Shown here one piece after another: positions 1-9,525 of a DNA stretch of 64,000 nucleotides. This DNA is from Aliidiomarina halalkaliphila (GTDB lineage: Bacteria; Pseudomonadota; Gammaproteobacteria; Enterobacterales; Alteromonadaceae): assembly GCF_007096385.1 (NCBI RefSeq), contig NZ_VJWL01000001.1:1-64000 (forward strand), written 5' to 3'. A program made the translations under genes and the position numbers. The first letter of the stretch is position 1, and each line of letters starts with the position of its first letter. The notes under the pieces were generated by a model that was not told the origin of the DNA, made no database searches, and worked only from the letters and a program-made list of their open reading frames with translations.

Positions 1-51
1 GCTGTAAGGCGTTGAGCTAACGTGTACTAATTGCCCGTGAGGCTTAACCAT
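1..51 (+). rRNA. 23S rRNA, 3' end (partial)
   Basis: The first ~51 bases match the conserved 3' terminus of bacterial 23S rRNA, with the characteristic GTGAGGCTTAACC at positions 36-48. The rest of the gene lies left of the window. It is followed by a ~174-nt spacer (52-225) and then 5S rRNA, the usual 23S-5S order. I see no gene in the spacer, which contains an inverted repeat around 88-117 (CCAACGCATGGCGTTGG and related bases) likely used in processing. The exact mature end is uncertain by a few bases. Confidence 0.9.
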
Positions 52-225
52 ACAACACCAAAAGGGTGTTGTTGGCATGTACCCAACGCATGGCGTTGGA
101 GTATAGAATCCAACGAAGAAGTTGGAGACGATATGAAAGAATCAAAAGACAGGTGAGCCTGGATTGTTTGCGCGTAGAGTGCTACGCAACTTTGTTTGAA
201 CAGCTTGTGCCAAATTATAAGAATT

Positions 226-345
226 TGTCTGGCGGCCATAGCGACGTGGAACCACCTGAATCCATTCCGAACTCAGAAGTGAAACATGTCAGCGCCGATG
301 GTAGTGTGGGGCCTCCCCATGTGAGAGTAGGACACCGCCAGGCAT
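226..345 (+). rRNA. rrf: 5S rRNA
   Basis: A 120-nt stretch aligns by eye along its whole length with gammaproteobacterial 5S rRNA: TGTCTGGCGGCC at the 5' end, CCGAACTCAGAAGTGAAAC in the centre, GCGCCGATGGTAGTGTGGGG, then GAGAGTAGGACACCGCCAGGCAT at the 3' end. The terminal helix closes (CTGGCGG with CCGCCAGG). It is the distal gene of the rRNA operon entering from the left and is followed at once by a Rho-independent terminator. Confidence 0.96.
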
Positions 346-353
346 CCAAATAA

Positions 354-387
354 AACAGCCCTTCGCGAAAGCGAGGGGCTTTTTTAT
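354..387 (+). terminator. rRNA operon terminator
   Basis: AGCCCTTCGC, a GAAA tetraloop and GCGAGGGGCT form a 10-bp stem with one G-U pair, followed by a run of T. It sits a few bases after the 5S 3' end, as expected for the end of the rRNA transcript. Confidence 0.9.
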
Positions 388-394
388 TTGGTCT

Positions 395-620
395 GTGTGG
401 AGTTTTTACCGAACTGGGGTTTCCCCCATTGAGAGTAGGGTGAGGACCGCCCGGAAGTTGCATTGCAACTTCAGGTCCGAACGCGAGGCATGGATGCCGA
501 GCTGGAAGCCCCCCACATGGATGTGTGTCGGAGCGTGCTCATCTCATAGAAAGCTTAGGCTTCACCCTGCGCAGCGGGGTGAGCTCTGCGAGCCCCTGGC
601 AAACCGCCAGGCATCCAATT
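395..620 (+). repeat. Palindrome-rich region resembling decayed 5S rRNA
   Basis: No gene is visible between the rRNA terminator and the DUF4870 gene. Positions 409-452 resemble the 3' third of 5S rRNA (TGGGG..CCCCATTGAGAGTAGG..ACCGCC), and 595-617 look like a 5S terminal helix with the middle removed (CCTGGC, AAACC, GCCAGG, then CATCCAA as after the true 5S). Between them are several palindromes: GAAGTTGCA/TGCAACTTC at 454-472 inside GGACC/GGTCC, GGCATGGATGCC at 487-498, CACATGGATGTG at 514-525, and a CACCC..GGGTG stem near 563-582. The shared CATGGATG core suggests a REP-like family. That this is a duplicated 5S invaded or rearranged by palindromic elements is inference. Confidence 0.5.
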
Positions 621-660
621 AAGCCAAAAAGGCCACCCGCATGGGTGGCCTTTTTGCTTA
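621..660. terminator. Second terminator after the 5S-like remnant
   Basis: AAAAAGGCCACCC (626-638), GCAT loop and GGGTGGCCTTTTT (643-655) make a perfect 13-bp stem with T-runs on both strands. It can end rRNA read-through on the plus strand and the DUF4870 gene on the minus strand. Confidence 0.88.
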
Positions 661-720
661 TGGGGTCTACAAAAGGTGTTCTCTCGGACTCCCTAAAAAA
701 ACTTTGTGCTGGAAGTTTGG

Positions 721-1068
721 TTAGATAACGGTTCTTTCTTTAAGAAACTGGATAGATAGCGGATATGGCCATGCCTCACCGTCGGCAGCTTTTACTGCAC
801 CAATAATTGAGAAAACGAGATTACATATTGCAACCGCAATTAGAATTAAAACACCGATACCGATCACGGTAAGAATCAAACCAATAATGCTGTAAATAAG
901 TGCGCTAATCATCCAGTTCACGACTATTTTGCCGTGCCTATCAACTACAGGGTCGTCTTTTTTCACCAACCAAAGAATAAGTGGTACAACCCATCCAAAA
1001 CCAGGGATAATTAATCCACTTAAGAGTGATAGGTGTAAAAACATTACGTACTGTCTATTCGATTCCAT
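721..1068 (-). CDS. DUF4870 / Tic20-like small membrane protein
   Basis: The 115-residue product fits the DUF4870 (Tic20-like) family, small membrane proteins of unknown role. It has a hydrophobic N-terminal segment (about residues 8-35, with GFGWVVPLILWL), a polar stretch with the family-typical HGKIVVNW near residues 45-52, and two further membrane segments up to about residue 92, ending in a short charged tail. GGAG lies a suitable distance before the ATG, which supports this start. The gene stands alone and shares the bidirectional hairpin at 626-655 as its terminator. Family assignment is fairly secure; function is unknown. Confidence 0.8.
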   Translation of the reverse strand: MESNRQYVMFLHLSLLSGLIIPGFGWVVPLILWLVKKDDPVVDRHGKIVVNWMISALIYSIIGLILTVIGIGVLILIAVAICNLVFSIIGAVKAADGEAWPYPLSIQFLKERTVI

Positions 1069-1188
1069 AATGCTAGCTCCGTATAGTGCCGTTAGTGGCT
1101 TATCATTTTATCTGAATAAAACTAGCAGAAATTCTTGTGCAGGCAATCTTTTTGATTTGGTTACATGAATGAATTTATTGAGGTTTCG

Positions 1189-1782
1189 ATGTTAGAAAGG
1201 TTAATAAAACATCAATTAACGGTGCCTGATAGCACAATTTACTACCTTCCCAATTGGTGTGATACGACCACAGCAGATCGTTTTTTTGAGCGATTGAAGC
1301 ATGAATTACCCTGGGAACAAGGGGAAGTGAAACTATTCGGTAAGTCTCATAGAATACCCCGACTGCAATCGTGGCATGGTGATCCGGGAGTTCGTTACAC
1401 CTACTCAAACGTTGAACTACAGGCGCAGGGTTGGAGCCCCGCATTGCTTGAACTGCGCGAGAAGTTACTAGCGTTAGATCTTACCCCAAATGCCGTGTTG
1501 GCCAATTACTATCGAGACGGAATGGATAGTATGGGTTGGCATCGCGATAACGAGAAAGAACTCGGTGCACGTCCCGTCATTGCTTCGGTCAGCCTTGGTG
1601 CAGAGCGAGACTTTATTCTGCGTCATCGCGCTACTCAACAGCGAGAGGTGCTGCGGCTTGCGCATGGTAGCTTACTTATAATGGCAGGGGACACGCAGCA
1701 TTATTGGGAGCACGCATTACCTAAGCGAGCGCGTGTTAGTCGGCCTAGGATTAACTTAACTTTCCGCACGATTCGTTCGTGA
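1189..1782 (+). CDS. AlkB-like 2-oxoglutarate/Fe(II) dioxygenase
   Basis: This is an AlkB-family oxygenase, likely repairing alkylated nucleic-acid bases by oxidative demethylation. Visible motifs are the N-terminal substrate-lid region with SHRIPRLQSWHGD, the ANYYRDGMDSMGWHRDNE block carrying the HxD iron ligands, the second histidine in QHYWEHALPK, and RPRINLTFR, whose arginines bind 2-oxoglutarate. Length (~197 residues) and motif spacing resemble the short AlkB2-type proteins of gammaproteobacteria rather than E. coli AlkB. I prefer ATG 1189 because TGAGG precedes it by five bases; the in-frame ATG at 1165 has no evident ribosome site. The stop overlaps the next open frame, whose likely start is at 1845. 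No Ada box or LexA site was recognised. Confidence 0.85.
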   Translation: MLERLIKHQLTVPDSTIYYLPNWCDTTTADRFFERLKHELPWEQGEVKLFGKSHRIPRLQSWHGDPGVRYTYSNVELQAQGWSPALLELREKLLALDLTPNAVLANYYRDGMDSMGWHRDNEKELGARPVIASVSLGAERDFILRHRATQQREVLRLAHGSLLIMAGDTQHYWEHALPKRARVSRPRINLTFRTIRS

Positions 1783-1844
1783 TGGAGGATCATAAGGCGG
1801 GGACGCGTTATACTCTGATGGTTATCAACGGTATGAGGTTCACA

Positions 1845-2180
1845 ATGGTAGATATGCGTGCCCACATTGAAGCAAAGCTCATCAGTGAGCTCTCTCCGGA
1901 TTATGTGGATGTAAAGGACGAAAGTTATATGCATGCGAGTGGCCCTGATGCACAGTCGCACTTTAAAGTAACGCTCGTTGCAGAAAGCTTTGAAGGGTCA
2001 CGCTTGATTCAGAGACATCGAGCAGTGAACGAGGTACTTGCAGACGAATTGCGTCATCAGATTCATGCGCTTGCTTTGCACACCTATACGCCCAAAGAAT
2101 GGGAAAGCGAATTTGGTCAGGTGCCGGATTCGCCAGCGTGTCGAGGCGGTAGCAAAAAGGATTCAGCAACATCGCCTTAG
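1845..2180 (+). CDS. BolA family protein
   Basis: The ~111-residue product matches the BolA/IbaG fold: an N-terminal helix (VDMRAHIEAKLISEL), a short variable loop, then ESYMHASGPDAQSHFKVTLVAESFEGSRLIQRHRAVN, where the HFKV and RLIQRHR blocks are family hallmarks, followed by the HALALHTYTPKEW segment typical of BolA proper. BolA proteins pair with monothiol glutaredoxins in iron-sulfur and stress physiology. The frame is open from 1779, overlapping the AlkB-like gene by four bases, but GAGG before ATG 1845 and the family's usual N-terminus favour 1845. A divergent C-terminal tail follows the domain. Confidence 0.85.
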   Translation: MVDMRAHIEAKLISELSPDYVDVKDESYMHASGPDAQSHFKVTLVAESFEGSRLIQRHRAVNEVLADELRHQIHALALHTYTPKEWESEFGQVPDSPACRGGSKKDSATSP

Positions 2181-2186
2181 TTGCAT

Positions 2187-2207
2187 ACAGCACATCAGAT
2201 GTGCTGT
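2187..2207. repeat. Perfect hairpin between bolA-like gene and fabV
   Basis: ACAGCACAT, loop CAG and ATGTGCTGT form a perfect 9-bp stem with a 3-nt loop seven bases after the BolA stop. No T-run follows on either side, so it is not a classical terminator. It could stabilise the upstream mRNA end or be an operator near the fabV promoter; neither is shown. Confidence 0.5.
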
Positions 2208-2271
2208 GATTGCGCCCTCGGGTAATATATCGGGTTATATTTTACGACGTTAACAACAGGAAATTGAAGCA

Positions 2272-3450
2272 ATGGTCATCAAACCAAAAATTCGCGGTTT
2301 TATTTGTACAAATGCACATCCAGTGGGCTGTGCTGCAAATGTCCGCCAACAAATTGACTATGTGAAATCAACACCTCATATGAACATTGGCCCCAAGCGG
2401 GTATTGGTGATCGGTTGCTCAACCGGTTATGGCTTAGCGTCACGTATTATGGCGGCATTTGGTAGCGACGCGAAAACCATCGGCGTATGCTTCGAAAAAG
2501 AGCCGACAGAGAGAAAAACAGGTACAGCAGGTTGGTATAATACGGCTGCGTTCCACAAGTATGCGCAAGAAGCTAACTTGTACTATCACACCATTAATGG
2601 TGATGCGTTTTCGGACGAAATCAAAGCGGAAACGATCGAGCGGATTAAAGCCGATTTAGGTCAAGTGGATCTTGTTGTCTACAGCCTTGCTTCTCCGAAG
2701 CGCAAAGATCCGGTCACAGGTGAAGTTTATTCGTCGACCTTGAAGCCGATCGGAAAGCAGTACACCACGAAAACTTATGACACTGATAAAGACTTAGTGC
2801 ATGAGATTACGCTCGACCCAGCAAACGATGACGAGATTGAACAAACGATCAAAGTGATGGGCGGTGAAGACTGGGAACGTTGGATTGAACAGTTGCATGC
2901 CGCGGGTGTATTGGCCGATGGGTGTCAAACGACCGCATATACCTATATTGGTAAAAAATTAACCTGGCCGATTTATGGTCACGCCACTATTGGCAAGGCA
3001 AAAGAAGATTTGGATCGGGCTGCTGCCACTCTGCGTCGTGGTTATAAGGATGTTCACTTAAAGGCCTGGGTCTCGTCGCTAAAAGCATTAGTCACGCAAG
3101 CTAGCTCCGCCATTCCCGTGATGCCGTTATATATCTCTTTGATTTATAAGGTAATGAAGGAAGAAGGCACACACGAAGGCTGTATTGAGCAGATTTACCG
3201 CCTATTCACCCAGGATTTGTATGTTGAAGTGCCGGAAATGGATGACCACAATCGCCTACGGGTTGATGGCTTGGAAACCAATGATAAAACACAGGCCAAG
3301 GTAGAGGCGCTATGGAACCAAGTCACGCAAGAAAACTTCCATCAACTTGCTGATTATAAAGGCTATCATTCAGATTTCTTACGTTTATTTGGGTTTGGAA
3401 TCGACGGTGTTGATTACGATGCCGACGTAGACCCGATCGTCAACTGGTAA
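2272..3450 (+). CDS. fabV: FabV-type enoyl-ACP reductase
   Basis: The 392-residue protein is a trans-2-enoyl-ACP/CoA reductase of the FabV class, catalysing the last step of each fatty-acid elongation cycle with NADH. It has the expected length and the family N-terminus ([18 protein letters not shown]), the Rossmann nucleotide motif [12 protein letters not shown] near residues 48-60, the [10 protein letters not shown] block, and the extended-SDR active site Y-X8-K within [22 protein letters not shown]-like sequence around 235-244. FabV enzymes are generally insensitive to triclosan compared with FabI. AGGAAA precedes the ATG. It appears monocistronic, with a 230-bp gap before the nqr operon. 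Confidence 0.96.
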   Translation: MVIKPKIRGFICTNAHPVGCAANVRQQIDYVKSTPHMNIGPKRVLVIGCSTGYGLASRIMAAFGSDAKTIGVCFEKEPTERKTGTAGWYNTAAFHKYAQEANLYYHTINGDAFSDEIKAETIERIKADLGQVDLVVYSLASPKRKDPVTGEVYSSTLKPIGKQYTTKTYDTDKDLVHEITLDPANDDEIEQTIKVMGGEDWERWIEQLHAAGVLADGCQTTAYTYIGKKLTWPIYGHATIGKAKEDLDRAAATLRRGYKDVHLKAWVSSLKALVTQASSAIPVMPLYISLIYKVMKEEGTHEGCIEQIYRLFTQDLYVEVPEMDDHNRLRVDGLETNDKTQAKVEALWNQVTQENFHQLADYKGYHSDFLRLFGFGIDGVDYDADVDPIVNW

Positions 3451-3681
3451 ACTATATCGACCAGGGAATACCAATTAATTTTCAAGATTGGCATGGTCAG
3501 TTTTACCAAAAATATGTAGAATACGGCCCTGGAAGTTACAGGGTAGCTTTAGTATGTTCCGCGTCTTGTACACGTTTTAACCGTGGTGAAGATGCGGTGG
3601 CATACTTATATGGTTGTATTCTGTCGCGACAAACGAATTTTGAGCTTTCAATCTTCCCTAAATTGAGTAGTGCAAACGCGT
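3451..3681 (+). promoter_or_regulatory. Leader region upstream of the nqr operon
   Basis: About 230 bases without a gene separate fabV from nqrA. No strong hairpin terminator for fabV and no confident -35/-10 pair could be picked by eye; TAGAAT near 3517 is a possible -10 box. The nqr promoter is expected here by position alone. Confidence 0.35.
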
Positions 3682-5022
3682 ATGATTACGATAAAGAAAG
3701 GTTTGGACATCCCTATTGCGGGTGCTCCACAACAAATCATTGAAGATGGCCCAGCCATCAAAACCGTTGCTACATTGGGTGAAGAGTATGTGGGTATGCG
3801 CCCGACCATGCATGTCCAGGTCGAAGACCGGGTCAAGAAAGGTCAGGTTCTTTTTGAAGATAAAAAGAACCCAGGTGTGAAATTCACTGCTCCTGCAGCT
3901 GGTGTAGTTAAGGAAATTAATCGTGGTGCGAAGCGTGTACTGCAATCGGTAGTCATCGAAATTGATGGCGACGAGCAGGAAACGTTCGCAAGTTACGACG
4001 AAGGCAAATTATTGCAACTGAGTCGTGAAAACGTGCAGCAAAATCTGGTTGACTCGGGTTTGTGGCTCGCGTTGCGCACCCGTCCTTATTCAAAGTCTCC
4101 CGCACTTGATTCTGAACCTAAAGCAATTTTCGTAAACGCAATGGATACCAATCCACTTGCGGGCGATCCGCTTGTGGTGATTAAAGAGCATGCAAAAGAC
4201 TTCAGTAACGGCCTTAAAGTTTTAAGCCGTCTCACTGAAGGCAAGTTATATGTTGCAACTGCACCTGAGGCTGATATCGATTTTGATAGCGCGCCGGTAA
4301 CTCACGAAACTTTCCAAGGGGTTCACCCCGCTGGAAACGTGGGTACTCACATTCATTTCCTGGAAGGCGTGAACATGACCTATCATGTTTGGCACGCAAG
4401 CTACCAAGACGTGATTGCGATTGGCAAACTTTTCACTACTGGTGAATTGTTTACTGACCGTGTCGTTGCTTTGGGCGGACCAGGGGTGAAGAATCCGCGT
4501 TTGTTGCGCACTCGTTTAGGTGCAAACCTGAATGAATTGACCAAAGGTGAGTTAGCCGAAGGGAAACAACGTATTGTTTCGGGCTCTGTACTGAACGGTC
4601 ATAAAGCATCAGGTGCTCATGCTTATCTCGGACGTTTTCATAATCAAGTATCTGTACTTGAGGAAGGCGACGAGAAGCATTTGTTCGGATGGATTTGGCC
4701 CGGCAAAGAAATGCACTCGATTACGCGTGCTTATGCAGGCCACCTGTTCGGCAAAAAGCTATTTAATATGAATGCTTCAACTAATGGTTCAGACCGTGCG
4801 ATGGTGCCAATCGGTACTTACGAGCGCGTGATGCCATTGGATATTCTGCCTACTTTGTTGCTACGTGACTTGTGTTCTGGGGATATCGAGAGTGCACAAG
4901 CTCTAGGCTGTCTGGAACTGGACGAAGAAGATCTCGCCTTGTGTACTTATGTGTGCCCAGGAAAATATGACTTCGGCCCAATTCTGCGTAAGTGCCTGAC
5001 CACGATTGAGAAAGAGGGCTGA
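3682..5022 (+). CDS. nqrA: Na+-translocating NADH:quinone reductase subunit A
   Basis: NqrA is the peripheral cytoplasmic subunit of the Na+-NQR complex, which couples NADH oxidation and ubiquinone reduction to sodium export. The 447-residue product begins [14 protein letters not shown], the conserved start of the family, and keeps the lipoyl-like N-terminal fold ([23 protein letters not shown]) and the [18 protein letters not shown] block. I chose ATG 3682 on family alignment; an in-frame GTG at 3670 is possible and neither has a strong Shine-Dalgarno. First gene of nqrABCDEF, with two bases between its stop and nqrB. Confidence 0.96.
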   Translation: MITIKKGLDIPIAGAPQQIIEDGPAIKTVATLGEEYVGMRPTMHVQVEDRVKKGQVLFEDKKNPGVKFTAPAAGVVKEINRGAKRVLQSVVIEIDGDEQETFASYDEGKLLQLSRENVQQNLVDSGLWLALRTRPYSKSPALDSEPKAIFVNAMDTNPLAGDPLVVIKEHAKDFSNGLKVLSRLTEGKLYVATAPEADIDFDSAPVTHETFQGVHPAGNVGTHIHFLEGVNMTYHVWHASYQDVIAIGKLFTTGELFTDRVVALGGPGVKNPRLLRTRLGANLNELTKGELAEGKQRIVSGSVLNGHKASGAHAYLGRFHNQVSVLEEGDEKHLFGWIWPGKEMHSITRAYAGHLFGKKLFNMNASTNGSDRAMVPIGTYERVMPLDILPTLLLRDLCSGDIESAQALGCLELDEEDLALCTYVCPGKYDFGPILRKCLTTIEKEG

Positions 5023-5024
5023 TC

Positions 5025-6254
5025 ATGAGCTTGAAGAACTATTTAGAGAAAATCGAACCCCAGTTTGAGCCAGGTGGGAAGCACGAAAAGTGGTATGCGC
5101 TTTACGAAGCAGTCGCTACGATTCTGTACACGCCAGGTTATACCAACAAAGGGACTACACACGTTCGCGATAATGTCGATCTAAAGCGAATCATGATCTT
5201 TGTTTGGTTAATGACGTTCCCAGCCATGTTCTACGGTATGTATAACATTGGTTTCCAAGCGTCACTTGCGGTGGCTGAAGGCTACAGCTTGGCCAATGTT
5301 TGGCAGGTAAGCCTGTTCCAAATGTTTGGTGGTAGCTTAGAGAACGCGGGATGGGGCACCATGATGTGGTACGGGGCCTGTTGGTTCTTACCTATCTATG
5401 CCACAGCCTTTGTGGTGGGCGGTTTCTGGGAAGTGTTATTCGCGTCGGTACGTAAGCACGAAGTTAACGAGGGATTCTTTGTTACTTCAGTACTTTTCGT
5501 ACTTACGCTGCCGGCCACGATTCCATTATGGCAAGTTGCGTTAGGTATCACCTTTGGTATCGTTATCGGTAAAGAAATCTTCGGCGGAACTGGCCGTAAC
5601 TTCTTGAACCCAGCGCTTACCGGACGTGCATTCTTGTACTTCTCGTTTCCAGCTGCGATCTCAGGCGACCAAGTGTGGACTGCTGTAGATGGCTACTCGG
5701 GCGCAACCCTGCTAACGCAAGCATTTAACGGCGACGTTGATTACAGCAATGTGGCAGGTAGTGGTGTACTTGAAGGTGTTTACACGTGGATGGATGCGTT
5801 TATCGGACGTATTCCAGGCTCCGTGGGTGAAGTGTCGACCATCGCGGTACTGCTTGGTGGTTTAGCACTGATTTATTTCCGCATTGCCAGCTGGCGTATC
5901 GTGGGTGGTGTATTCATTGGTATGGTGTTGTTCTCAGGCCTGTTGAACCTCATCGGCAGTGATACTAACCCAATGTTCGCAATGCCATGGTATTGGCACC
6001 TGGTTATCGGTGGTTTTGCCTTCGGTATGATGTTTATGGCGACGGATCCTGTGTCTGCTTCGTTCACCAATCAAGGGAAATGGGCATACGGTATTCTCAT
6101 CGGCTTTATGACGGTGATGATCCGTGTCATTAACCCTGCGTTCCCAGAAGGTATCATGTTGGCGATCTTGTTCGCGAACGTATTCGCACCATTGTTTGAC
6201 CACTTTGTAGTACAGGCCAACGTGAAGCGGAGGGCGTTACGTCATGGCAAGTAA
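5025..6254 (+). CDS. nqrB: Na+-NQR subunit B (flavinylated membrane subunit)
   Basis: NqrB is the large integral membrane subunit carrying covalent FMN and riboflavin and much of the sodium path. The 409-residue protein starts [14 protein letters not shown] as in Vibrio and Haemophilus homologues, has multiple membrane helices, and contains the flavinylation motif DGYSGATLL, with the FMN-accepting threonine near residue 228. [23 protein letters not shown] is the other conserved block, as expected of the NqrB/RnfD family. The motif is intact, so the complex needs an active flavin transferase, a point relevant to the ApbE-like gene downstream. It overlaps nqrC by 11 bases. Confidence 0.96.
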   Translation: MSLKNYLEKIEPQFEPGGKHEKWYALYEAVATILYTPGYTNKGTTHVRDNVDLKRIMIFVWLMTFPAMFYGMYNIGFQASLAVAEGYSLANVWQVSLFQMFGGSLENAGWGTMMWYGACWFLPIYATAFVVGGFWEVLFASVRKHEVNEGFFVTSVLFVLTLPATIPLWQVALGITFGIVIGKEIFGGTGRNFLNPALTGRAFLYFSFPAAISGDQVWTAVDGYSGATLLTQAFNGDVDYSNVAGSGVLEGVYTWMDAFIGRIPGSVGEVSTIAVLLGGLALIYFRIASWRIVGGVFIGMVLFSGLLNLIGSDTNPMFAMPWYWHLVIGGFAFGMMFMATDPVSASFTNQGKWAYGILIGFMTVMIRVINPAFPEGIMLAILFANVFAPLFDHFVVQANVKRRALRHGK

Positions 6255-6999
6255 GAACGATACAATGGGTAAAACCTTTACGGTTATTATCCTCCTATGT
6301 TTAGTGTGCTCGATTATCGTTTCGGGCGCCGCAGTAGGATTAAAAGAGCGTCAGGAAGCGAACGCAGCTCTGGCTAAACAGCAAAATATCCTGCGCACTG
6401 CGAATGTCGACCTGCAAGGTCGCTCCGCAGATGTAGTATTTGCTGAGCGAGTGCGTTTGATGACCTTTAATCGGGACACTGAAGAACTTACTGAGCACGA
6501 CTCATTATTTGCTCTTGAGGAAGCGCTAGCTGCTTCATCAGCAAAAGATGGTGGCGAGCGCGCTAGCGCCGCAGGTGTGCGTGGATTACGAGCTGATATT
6601 CCAGTATACGTTATTCAAGGTGAAGACAACGGTGTTGCGTCTTATGTTATCGATATTCGCGGCTCAGGACTCTGGGGCATGATGTACGCGTTTTTGTCGG
6701 TCGATCCAGATGGCCAAACGATTCGCGGTATCAATTTCTATGAGCACTCAGAAACTCCAGGTCTTGGTGGTGAAATCCAAAACCCTCGCTGGCGTTCAAA
6801 CTTTGACGGCAAGAATGCTATTGATAGCGACGGCAACGTAGCTATCCGTGTTCGCAAGGGTGCGGGTGACAACGAAGTTGATGCATTATCTGGGGCCACC
6901 ATCACAAGTGACGGAGTCGACAAAACGTTCCAGTTTTGGTTGAGTCAAGAAGCTTACGGCGCCTTCCTGATGAAAGTACGTGAAGAGGGAGCGATCTAA
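6244..6999 (+). CDS. nqrC: Na+-NQR subunit C (flavinylated)
   Basis: NqrC has one N-terminal membrane helix (about residues 10-32) and a periplasmic FMN-binding domain. The 251-residue product carries SGATIT near 216-221, the ApbE target motif with the acceptor threonine near 219, and the conserved [13 protein letters not shown] and [14 protein letters not shown] blocks. Residues about 80-115 form a charged, alanine-rich stretch that looks variable compared with other homologues I recall. The start ATG lies inside the nqrB end and the stop shares a base with the nqrD start, indicating tight translational coupling. Confidence 0.95.
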   Translation: MASKNDTMGKTFTVIILLCLVCSIIVSGAAVGLKERQEANAALAKQQNILRTANVDLQGRSADVVFAERVRLMTFNRDTEELTEHDSLFALEEALAASSAKDGGERASAAGVRGLRADIPVYVIQGEDNGVASYVIDIRGSGLWGMMYAFLSVDPDGQTIRGINFYEHSETPGLGGEIQNPRWRSNFDGKNAIDSDGNVAIRVRKGAGDNEVDALSGATITSDGVDKTFQFWLSQEAYGAFLMKVREEGAI

Positions 7000-7634
7000 T
7001 GGCTAGCGCAAAAGAAATGAAGCAAACGTTGTTTGGCCCTATTTTCGCCAACAACCCAATTGCTCTACAAATTCTTGGGGTTTGCTCGGCATTGGCGGTA
7101 ACAGCCAAAATGGAAAATACCTTGGTAATGTGTATCGCGCTTACCTTCGTATTGGTGTTATCGAATGTGTCGATTTCGATTATTCGTAACCACATTCCAT
7201 CAAGTGTTCGGATCATCGTTCAGATGACCATCATTGCGAGTTTGGTAATTGTTGTTGACCAATTACTTAAAGCATTTGCTTATGACATCGCCCAAGAGCT
7301 ATCGGTATTCGTTGGTTTGATTATCACCAACTGTATCGTTATGGGCCGTGCCGAAGCCTTTGCAATGAAGGAAGGTCCTGGAATGTCATTCTTGGATGGC
7401 TTAGGTAACGCACTGGGTTACTCAGTCGTTCTACTCACGGTTGGTTTCTTCCGTGAGCTGTTCGGCTCAGGTAGCTTGTTTGGATACCAAATTCTTCCAT
7501 TGATAACTGAAGGCGGTTGGTATACCCCAATTGGCTTGTTGGTTCTTCCACCAAGTGCATTCTTTATCATTGGTGGCTTTATTTGGGTGCTACGTATGTT
7601 CCGCCCAGAGCAGATAGAAGCGAAGGAGTCTTAA
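6999..7634 (+). CDS. nqrD: Na+-NQR subunit D
   Basis: A 211-residue polytopic membrane protein matching NqrD. The family sequence [23 protein letters not shown] near the N-terminus and [19 protein letters not shown] are present; with NqrE it forms the pseudo-symmetric pair of membrane subunits around an intramembrane 2Fe-2S centre, for which cysteines in GVCSAL and NCIV are in the expected places. AGAGGGAG precedes the ATG. Overlaps the nqrC stop by one base and is four bases from nqrE. Confidence 0.95.
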   Translation: MASAKEMKQTLFGPIFANNPIALQILGVCSALAVTAKMENTLVMCIALTFVLVLSNVSISIIRNHIPSSVRIIVQMTIIASLVIVVDQLLKAFAYDIAQELSVFVGLIITNCIVMGRAEAFAMKEGPGMSFLDGLGNALGYSVVLLTVGFFRELFGSGSLFGYQILPLITEGGWYTPIGLLVLPPSAFFIIGGFIWVLRMFRPEQIEAKES

Positions 7635-7638
7635 GGTC

Positions 7639-8247
7639 ATGGAACACTATTTAAGCATGTTCGTCCGTGCAGTGTTCATTGAGAACCTGGCACTTTCGTT
7701 CTTCCTGGGAATGTGTACATTCCTCGCTGTTTCCAAAAAAGTAACCACGGCACTTGGTCTTGGTGTTGCGGTTATCGTGGTACTTGGCTTGGCGGTACCT
7801 TTAGGGAACTTGGTAAACACTTTTGTGTTGGCACCAGGTGCACTTGGATGGGCTGGATTCCCAGATGCGGATTTGAGCTTCTTGCGATTCCTCACCTTTA
7901 TCGGTGTTATCGCGGCATTGGTTCAGATCTTGGAAATGACATTGGATAAATACTTACCAACGCTTTATAACGCGTTGGGTATTTTCCTTCCGCTGATCAC
8001 TGTGAACTGTGCCATCTTTGGTGGTGTGTTGTTCATGGTTGAGCGTGATTACAACTTCACCGAAAGTGTTGTATACGGCGTAGGTAGCGGTGTGGGCTGG
8101 GCCCTAGCAATTACCTTGTTGGCTGCAGTACGGGAAAAACTGAAGTACGCGGATATTCCTGAAGGCCTGCGCGGTCTTGGAATTACCTTTATCAGTACCG
8201 GTTTGATTGGTTTGGGCTTTATGTCGTTCTCCGGCGTATCCCTGTAA
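7639..8247 (+). CDS. nqrE: Na+-NQR subunit E
   Basis: The 202-residue protein is NqrE, homologous to NqrD but inserted in opposite topology. [30 protein letters not shown] and [14 protein letters not shown] are diagnostic; the cysteines in GMCTFL and VNCAIF correspond to ligands of the membrane 2Fe-2S centre shared with NqrD. Six membrane segments are evident. AAGGTC shortly before the ATG serves as ribosome site. A 42-base gap follows before nqrF, the largest gap inside the operon. Confidence 0.95.
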   Translation: MEHYLSMFVRAVFIENLALSFFLGMCTFLAVSKKVTTALGLGVAVIVVLGLAVPLGNLVNTFVLAPGALGWAGFPDADLSFLRFLTFIGVIAALVQILEMTLDKYLPTLYNALGIFLPLITVNCAIFGGVLFMVERDYNFTESVVYGVGSGVGWALAITLLAAVREKLKYADIPEGLRGLGITFISTGLIGLGFMSFSGVSL

Positions 8248-8289
8248 ACCGTTGGTGTAACGAAGTAGCGGAATAAAAGGAACAAGTCG

Positions 8290-9516
8290 ATGCAAGAAAT
8301 ATATCTTGGCGTGGGCATGTTCACCATTATTGTAGTAGCTCTGGTTGTGGTGATTATGTTCGCCAAATCAAAGTTGGTACCTTCTGGTGATGTCCAGATC
8401 ATCATTAACGATGACGAAGAAAAGACGATTACAACCCAACCGGGTACGAAGCTCCTGAATGCATTATCAAATGCAGGAATATTCGTGTCTTCTGCTTGTG
8501 GTGGCGGTGGTTCATGTGGTCAATGTATCGTGCACATTAAAGAAGGTGGTGGCGATATTCTACCGACTGAGCGCGATCACATTACCCGCGGTGAAGCCCG
8601 TGACGGTGCTCGTTTATCCTGTCAGGTGAACGTGAAGCAAAACATGAAAATTGAACTTGATGAAGAGATCTTCGGCATCAAGAAATGGGATTGTGTGGTT
8701 CGTTCAAACGACAACGTGGCGACCTTCATCAAAGAACTGGTACTTGAGATTCCAGATGGTGAATCAGTTCCATTCCGTGCGGGTGGTTATATTCAGATCG
8801 AGGCGCCACCTCATCACGTGAAGTTTAAAGACTTTGAAATTGATGAAGAATACCGTGGCGATTGGGATCGCTTTAAGCTGTTCGATTTAGAATCTAAAGT
8901 CGACGAGGAAGTGATTCGCGCTTACTCCATGGCGAACTACCCAGAAGAGTACGGCATTATCATGTTGAACGTGCGTATTGCTACGCCGCCGCCAAATGAT
9001 ATGACACTGCCACCAGGCAAGATGTCAGCCTATATCTTTAGTTTGAAGAAAGGTGATAAGGCAACGATTTCTGGTCCATTTGGTGAATTCTTCGCGAAAG
9101 AAACTGAAGCGGAAATGGTGTTTGTTGGTGGTGGTGCAGGTATGGCGCCAATGCGTTCACATATCTTCGACCAACTGCGTCGCTTAAACAGTAAGCGTAA
9201 GATTTCATTCTGGTATGGTGCTCGTTCTAAGCGCGAAATGTTCTATGTTGAAGATTTCGATATGCTAGCCAAAGAGAACGAAAACTTCGAATGGCATGTT
9301 GCGTTGTCTGACCCGATGCCGGAAGACAACTGGGAAGGTCATACTGGGTTTATTCATAACGTTCTTTTTGAGAACTACTTGAAAGACCATCCAGCACCAG
9401 AAGATTGTGAGTTCTACATGTGTGGTCCGCCGGTGATGAACGCGGCTGTGATCAACATGTTGAAAGACTTAGGTGTTGAAGACGAAAACATCATGCTTGA
9501 TGATTTCGGTGGCTAA
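8290..9516 (+). CDS. nqrF: Na+-NQR subunit F (NADH dehydrogenase module)
   Basis: NqrF is the electron-input subunit. In order it has an N-terminal membrane helix (residues ~4-24), a ferredoxin-type 2Fe-2S domain with ligands in [13 protein letters not shown] and the later LSCQ, an FAD domain containing RAYSMANYP, and an NADH-binding domain with [12 protein letters not shown] and the C-terminal [10 protein letters not shown]. It ends DDFGG as other NqrF proteins do. Length of 408 residues is normal. AAAAGGAAC precedes the ATG. The operon transcript appears to meet an intrinsic terminator soon afterwards, inside the next gene. Confidence 0.97.
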   Translation: MQEIYLGVGMFTIIVVALVVVIMFAKSKLVPSGDVQIIINDDEEKTITTQPGTKLLNALSNAGIFVSSACGGGGSCGQCIVHIKEGGGDILPTERDHITRGEARDGARLSCQVNVKQNMKIELDEEIFGIKKWDCVVRSNDNVATFIKELVLEIPDGESVPFRAGGYIQIEAPPHHVKFKDFEIDEEYRGDWDRFKLFDLESKVDEEVIRAYSMANYPEEYGIIMLNVRIATPPPNDMTLPPGKMSAYIFSLKKGDKATISGPFGEFFAKETEAEMVFVGGGAGMAPMRSHIFDQLRRLNSKRKISFWYGARSKREMFYVEDFDMLAKENENFEWHVALSDPMPEDNWEGHTGFIHNVLFENYLKDHPAPEDCEFYMCGPPVMNAAVINMLKDLGVEDENIMLDDFGG

Positions 9517-9525
9517 GGCCTCTCG

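Noticed and set aside
395-622. A 75-codon open frame across the palindromic region after 5S
   Set aside because: It follows the rRNA-like and palindromic bases, has no ribosome site and no recognisable protein character.
3670-3681. GTG start four codons before nqrA ATG
   Set aside because: The family begins at MITIKKGL; the GTG has no better ribosome site.
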